Shown piece by piece: positions 60,574-64,000 of a stretch of DNA of 64,000 nt; positions within the stretch are counted from its first letter, which is position 1, and the number at the start of each line of letters is the position of its first letter. Both the position numbers and the translations under genes were made by a program. The DNA is taken from NCBI GenBank assembly GCA_902583265.1, contig CACHVD010000002.1, forward strand, positions 62,001 through 126,000. The letters run 5' to 3'. Under the pieces are notes generated by a model. The model was not told the DNA's origin. It ran no database searches and was given only the letters and a program-made list of their open reading frames with translations. The stretch comes from an uncultured Prochlorococcus sp. (GTDB lineage Bacteria; Cyanobacteriota; Cyanobacteriia; PCC-6307; Cyanobiaceae).

Positions 60574-60852
60574 TCAGCTATATCCTAAGCTGGCATACTG
60601 GAGATTTGTTATTAAATTTTGAATAACATTTAAAAGTAAAAAAGCTAATAAAGATGAAATATCAAATCCACCTATTGGAGGAATAATACCTCTGAAAATA
60701 TTTAAATATGGATCAGTGATAGAAGTTAATGCTGATAAAACACCGTTACTCCAATCAATACCAGGAAACCATGTAAGTAAAATTCTAATTATTAGTATGA
60801 AAGAATAGATTGATAAAGTTTGACCCAGTACTGCAAAAATCTCAGATAACAT
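60574..60852 (-). CDS. YGGT family membrane protein
   Basis: LLTWFPGIDW...ITDPYLNIFRGIIPPIGGFDISSLLAFLLL. Confidence 0.9.
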   Translation of the reverse strand: MLSEIFAVLGQTLSIYSFILIIRILLTWFPGIDWSNGVLSALTSITDPYLNIFRGIIPPIGGFDISSLLAFLLLNVIQNLITNLQYASLGYS

Positions 60853-60883
60853 TATCTTTTAGTAATTAATCATATCCTAACAT

Positions 60884-61444
60884 TTACTTATTATTGCTGC
60901 TTCCTATCTTAGAGAGATATTCATTACTTACAGCAAAAGTTTGAAAAAACTTTTCGGATAATGATAACCAATATGATCTACCATCTTTTTGCTTCCGTTT
61001 GATGATAAACTTCTTTTCTAATAATTCTTTAATATGATCATAAGCTCCTGAACCGCGAAGAAGTATAAGATCAGATTGCAGGATCTTTTTTTTGATTGCA
61101 ATGGTTGCCAATGTTCTTAATTCGGATGTTTTCAAATCAGAAGGAAGTAAATCATCGACGAATTCATTAAGACTAGATTTTAGTTCGAGAGAAAAGCTGT
61201 TATTAATTGCATTTAATTCAATAGCTGAATTGGGGTTAGAGTATTTACTTTTTAGATCCTTAATTGCATCATTTATTGAGTTAATATCAGAATTAGTAAT
61301 TTCTGAAAGATCCTTTTTTGTTATTGGTCTGCCTTTCAAATATAGAACAGCTTCAACTTTAGTAACTAGATCTATATCAGATATTGGGGTGGTATTTAGA
61401 TCAGATTGATTGATTTTTATTACCGAAATCTCTTCTAATTTACC
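60884..61444 (-). CDS. scpB: segregation and condensation protein B; 5' limit uncertain (no ATG/GTG/TTG upstream of the TTG at 61339)
   Basis: LRTLATIAIKKKILQSDLILLRGSGAYDHIKELLEKKFI; open frame GKLEEISVIKINQ...KVEAVLYLKGRPITKKDL extends to a stop at 61445-61447. Confidence 0.82.
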   Translation of the reverse strand, partial: GKLEEISVIKINQSDLNTTPISDIDLVTKVEAVLYLKGRPITKKDLSEITNSDINSINDAIKDLKSKYSNPNSAIELNAINNSFSLELKSSLNEFVDDLLPSDLKTSELRTLATIAIKKKILQSDLILLRGSGAYDHIKELLEKKFIIKRKQKDGRSYWLSLSEKFFQTFAVSNEYLSKIGSSNNK

Positions 61445-61450
61445 TTAAAT

Positions 61451-62992
61451 TTAATCTGATGCACCAAGAAATAATTTATATGTATCGTTTTGAGTTTCAT
61501 CCCAGAATTTATAGCCAAGAATTCTTACAAATCTATTCCAATCTAAAATTTCATTTTTATCGATTAAAACTCCAATAACGATTTTCCCTACGTCAGCACC
61601 ATAATTCCTATAGTGAAACACACTTATAGACCAATTAGATTTCATATTATTTAAAAAATTTATTAACGCTCCAGGTCTTTCAGGAAATTCAAATCTGTAT
61701 AAAAGCTCTACAAAGTTTCTATTATCCAGTTCTTTAAAATTCTTTGGTAATCTTCCACCTACCATATGTCTGAGATGATTTTTAGATAATTCATCATCAC
61801 TGATGTCAATAAATGGGTAATCAGAATTTCTAAATTCATTTAATAGATTTTTTTTATCATTGAAGCCATAGACTTGTACTCCTACAAAGATCTGGGCATT
61901 CTTAGAATTCGACATCCTATAGCTAAATTCAGTTAAATTTCTATTATCAAGTAACTTACAAAAATCAATTAAACTACCAGCACGTTCAGGAATTTCAACC
62001 GCCATCATTACTTCTTTACATTCTCCAAGTTCTGCTCTTTCTGCTACAAATCTAAGCCTCTCAAAATTCATATTTGCTCCACAAGCAATCGCAACCATTT
62101 TTCTATTTGAATGATTGGAATTTAAAATATCTTTTTTCATTCCTGCAATTGATAATGCTCCTGCTGGTTCTAGTATTGATCTAGTATCCTCAAAAACATC
62201 TTTTATAGCAGCGCATATTTCATCAGTATTAACCGTAATCATTTTATCTATGTATTTTCTTCCAATATCAAAAGTATTTTTCCCAATTTTTTTAACTGCC
62301 ACTCCATCTGCAAATTGACCGACAGAAGATAATTCCACAATTTTTGATTCTTCCAAGGATTTTGTCATAGCGTCTGCGTCTTCAGGCTCTACGCCAATTA
62401 TTTTTACTTCAGGCCATATTTTTTTCATGTATAAAGATATTCCTGATATCAATCCACCTCCACCAACAGCAATATAAATTGCATAAGGTTTTTCCCTAAG
62501 TTGCTGTTCAAGTTCAATAGCTATAGTTCCTTGACCTGCTATTACATCTGGATCATCAAAAGGATGAATAAAACAAAGATTTCTTTCTTGACTAATCCTT
62601 ATTGCCTCATTGTAAGTCTCATCATAATTATCACCAAATAAAATAACTTTAGCTTTTAAATTTTTTACTGCATTAACCTTTACTAGAGGTGTTGTAATGG
62701 GCATTAATATGGTTGCTTGGCAATTTAATTTGAGAGCACTAAGTGCAACACCTTGAGCATGATTACCAGCACTAGAAGTAATTACTCCCTGAGCTAGCTG
62801 TGAATTGGTAAGCTTACTCATTTTGTTATATGCACCTCTTATTTTGAATGAAAATACATCTTGTAGATCTTCTCTTTTTAGAAAAATCTCATTATTAAGT
62901 TTATTACTTAAATTATGAGCTCTCTCTAATGGTGTTTTTTTTGCTACTTCATAGACTTCAGCTTGAAGTATTTTTTCAAAATAATCATTCAT
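61451..62992 (-). CDS. ilvA: threonine ammonia-lyase (biosynthetic)
   Basis: KREDLQDVFSFKIRGAYNKM; SSAGNHAQGVAL; two C-terminal ACT-like regulatory repeats. Confidence 0.95.
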   Translation of the reverse strand: MNDYFEKILQAEVYEVAKKTPLERAHNLSNKLNNEIFLKREDLQDVFSFKIRGAYNKMSKLTNSQLAQGVITSSAGNHAQGVALSALKLNCQATILMPITTPLVKVNAVKNLKAKVILFGDNYDETYNEAIRISQERNLCFIHPFDDPDVIAGQGTIAIELEQQLREKPYAIYIAVGGGGLISGISLYMKKIWPEVKIIGVEPEDADAMTKSLEESKIVELSSVGQFADGVAVKKIGKNTFDIGRKYIDKMITVNTDEICAAIKDVFEDTRSILEPAGALSIAGMKKDILNSNHSNRKMVAIACGANMNFERLRFVAERAELGECKEVMMAVEIPERAGSLIDFCKLLDNRNLTEFSYRMSNSKNAQIFVGVQVYGFNDKKNLLNEFRNSDYPFIDISDDELSKNHLRHMVGGRLPKNFKELDNRNFVELLYRFEFPERPGALINFLNNMKSNWSISVFHYRNYGADVGKIVIGVLIDKNEILDWNRFVRILGYKFWDETQNDTYKLFLGASD

Positions 62993-63108
62993 ATATATAT
63001 TTTTAGCATTAATTATTAATCTAATAAAACATTACATGATCTATTTCAAAAAAAATACTCATTTTGCACCTCGGCGTTTTAGATTATATAGATACCAATT
63101 TTTGTTAT

Positions 63109-64000
63109 ATGCTTTTAAGTGAGTTAAGTCACCCTAATCAACTACATGGCTTAACAGTTTCACAATTAGAGGAAATTGCTTGTCAAATAAGAGAAAGACA
63201 TCTTCAAGTAGTATCTACTAGTGGTGGACACCTAGGCCCTGGTTTAGGTGTTGTTGAATTGACTTTGGCTTTATATCAAACTCTTGATCTTGATGTAGAT
63301 AAGGTTGTTTGGGATGTTGGACATCAAGGTTATCCTCATAAATTAATAACTGGTCGTTTCAGTCAATTTGATTCTCTCAGACAACAAAATGGAGTAGCCG
63401 GTTATCTTAAAAGAACTGAAAGTAAATTTGACCATTTTGGAGCAGGTCATGCAAGTACATCTATATCTGCTGCACTAGGCATGGCAATAGCTAGAGACAG
63501 AAAAGCTGAAAATTATAAATGTGTTGCTGTTATTGGAGATGGAGCATTAACGGGAGGAATGGCATTAGAAGCTATAAATCATGCAGGTCATCTTCCTGAT
63601 ACTCCTTTGGTCGTAGTGCTAAATGATAATGATATGTCAATATCACCTCCAGTTGGAGCCCTTTCAACTTACTTAAATAAGGTAAGACTTAGCCCACCAT
63701 TGCAATTTTTATCAGATAGTGTTCAAGAAAGTGTAAAAAATATTCCTTTAATTGGTAAGGATATTCCAGAAGAACTAAAGAATATTAAAGGAAGTGTTAG
63801 AAGATTAGCTGTACCTAAGGTTGGAGCTGTTTTTGAAGAACTTGGATTTACTTATATGGGTCCTATTGATGGTCATGATATCGGTAATTTAGTTAATACT
63901 TTTAACACTGCTCATAAACTTAAAAAACCTGTACTTGTTCATGTAGTCACAACAAAAGGGAAGGGTTACCCTTATGCAGAAGCTGATCAGGTTGGTTATC
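63109..64000 (+). CDS. dxs: 1-deoxy-D-xylulose-5-phosphate synthase, truncated by window end
   Basis: Read by hand: [57 protein letters not shown]...[16 protein letters not shown]...[11 protein letters not shown]. Confidence 0.96.
   Translation, partial: MLLSELSHPNQLHGLTVSQLEEIACQIRERHLQVVSTSGGHLGPGLGVVELTLALYQTLDLDVDKVVWDVGHQGYPHKLITGRFSQFDSLRQQNGVAGYLKRTESKFDHFGAGHASTSISAALGMAIARDRKAENYKCVAVIGDGALTGGMALEAINHAGHLPDTPLVVVLNDNDMSISPPVGALSTYLNKVRLSPPLQFLSDSVQESVKNIPLIGKDIPEELKNIKGSVRRLAVPKVGAVFEELGFTYMGPIDGHDIGNLVNTFNTAHKLKKPVLVHVVTTKGKGYPYAEADQVGY

Noticed and set aside
1-64000. CRISPR arrays, IS/transposase, prophage, rRNA, long tandem repeats
   Set aside because: None seen on reading; the window looks like core-type, syntenic picocyanobacterial chromosome

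Overview
The window is an AT-rich, densely coded stretch of a picocyanobacterial chromosome. Gene content and order look like high-light Prochlorococcus; this is recognised from the proteins, no search was run. Main content in order: urea ABC transporter urtABCDE and the urease cluster ureDEFG/ureABC; a glucosylglycerate module (gpgS, GH13_18 phosphorylase-like, gpgP, glycerate kinase); uppP, tRNA-Pro, msrA, ABC exporter; trpD, carA, a STAS protein, mrnC, rlmB, gatA, dnaE; rpsO, ruvA, dnaG; umuDC with a small HExxH protein; rlmH, rsmA, ispE, pdhB, secDF; psb28, mnmH, a GUN4 protein, an RsbW-like kinase; glnA, an aminotransferase, tadA, a PLP decarboxylase; lspA, bioY, pyk, scpB, ilvA, and dxs running off the right edge. 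Most notable observations: (1) ureC has an in-frame TAA at codon 357, just before the catalytic metal-ligand Asp, while the rest of the pathway looks intact; (2) urtA and glnA share almost identical NtcA-type promoter architecture, which also corrects the glnA start; (3) a perfect 12-bp hairpin separates urtA from urtBCDE; (4) a LexA-like box precedes a umuD-umuC-zincin operon, making the zincin a candidate undescribed SOS-linked protein; (5) two conserved genes (the STAS protein and scpB) appear to lack any ATG/GTG/TTG start at the homologous position; (6) several unannotated microproteins were found by reading the sequence directly. No CRISPR array, rRNA, IS element or prophage was seen.
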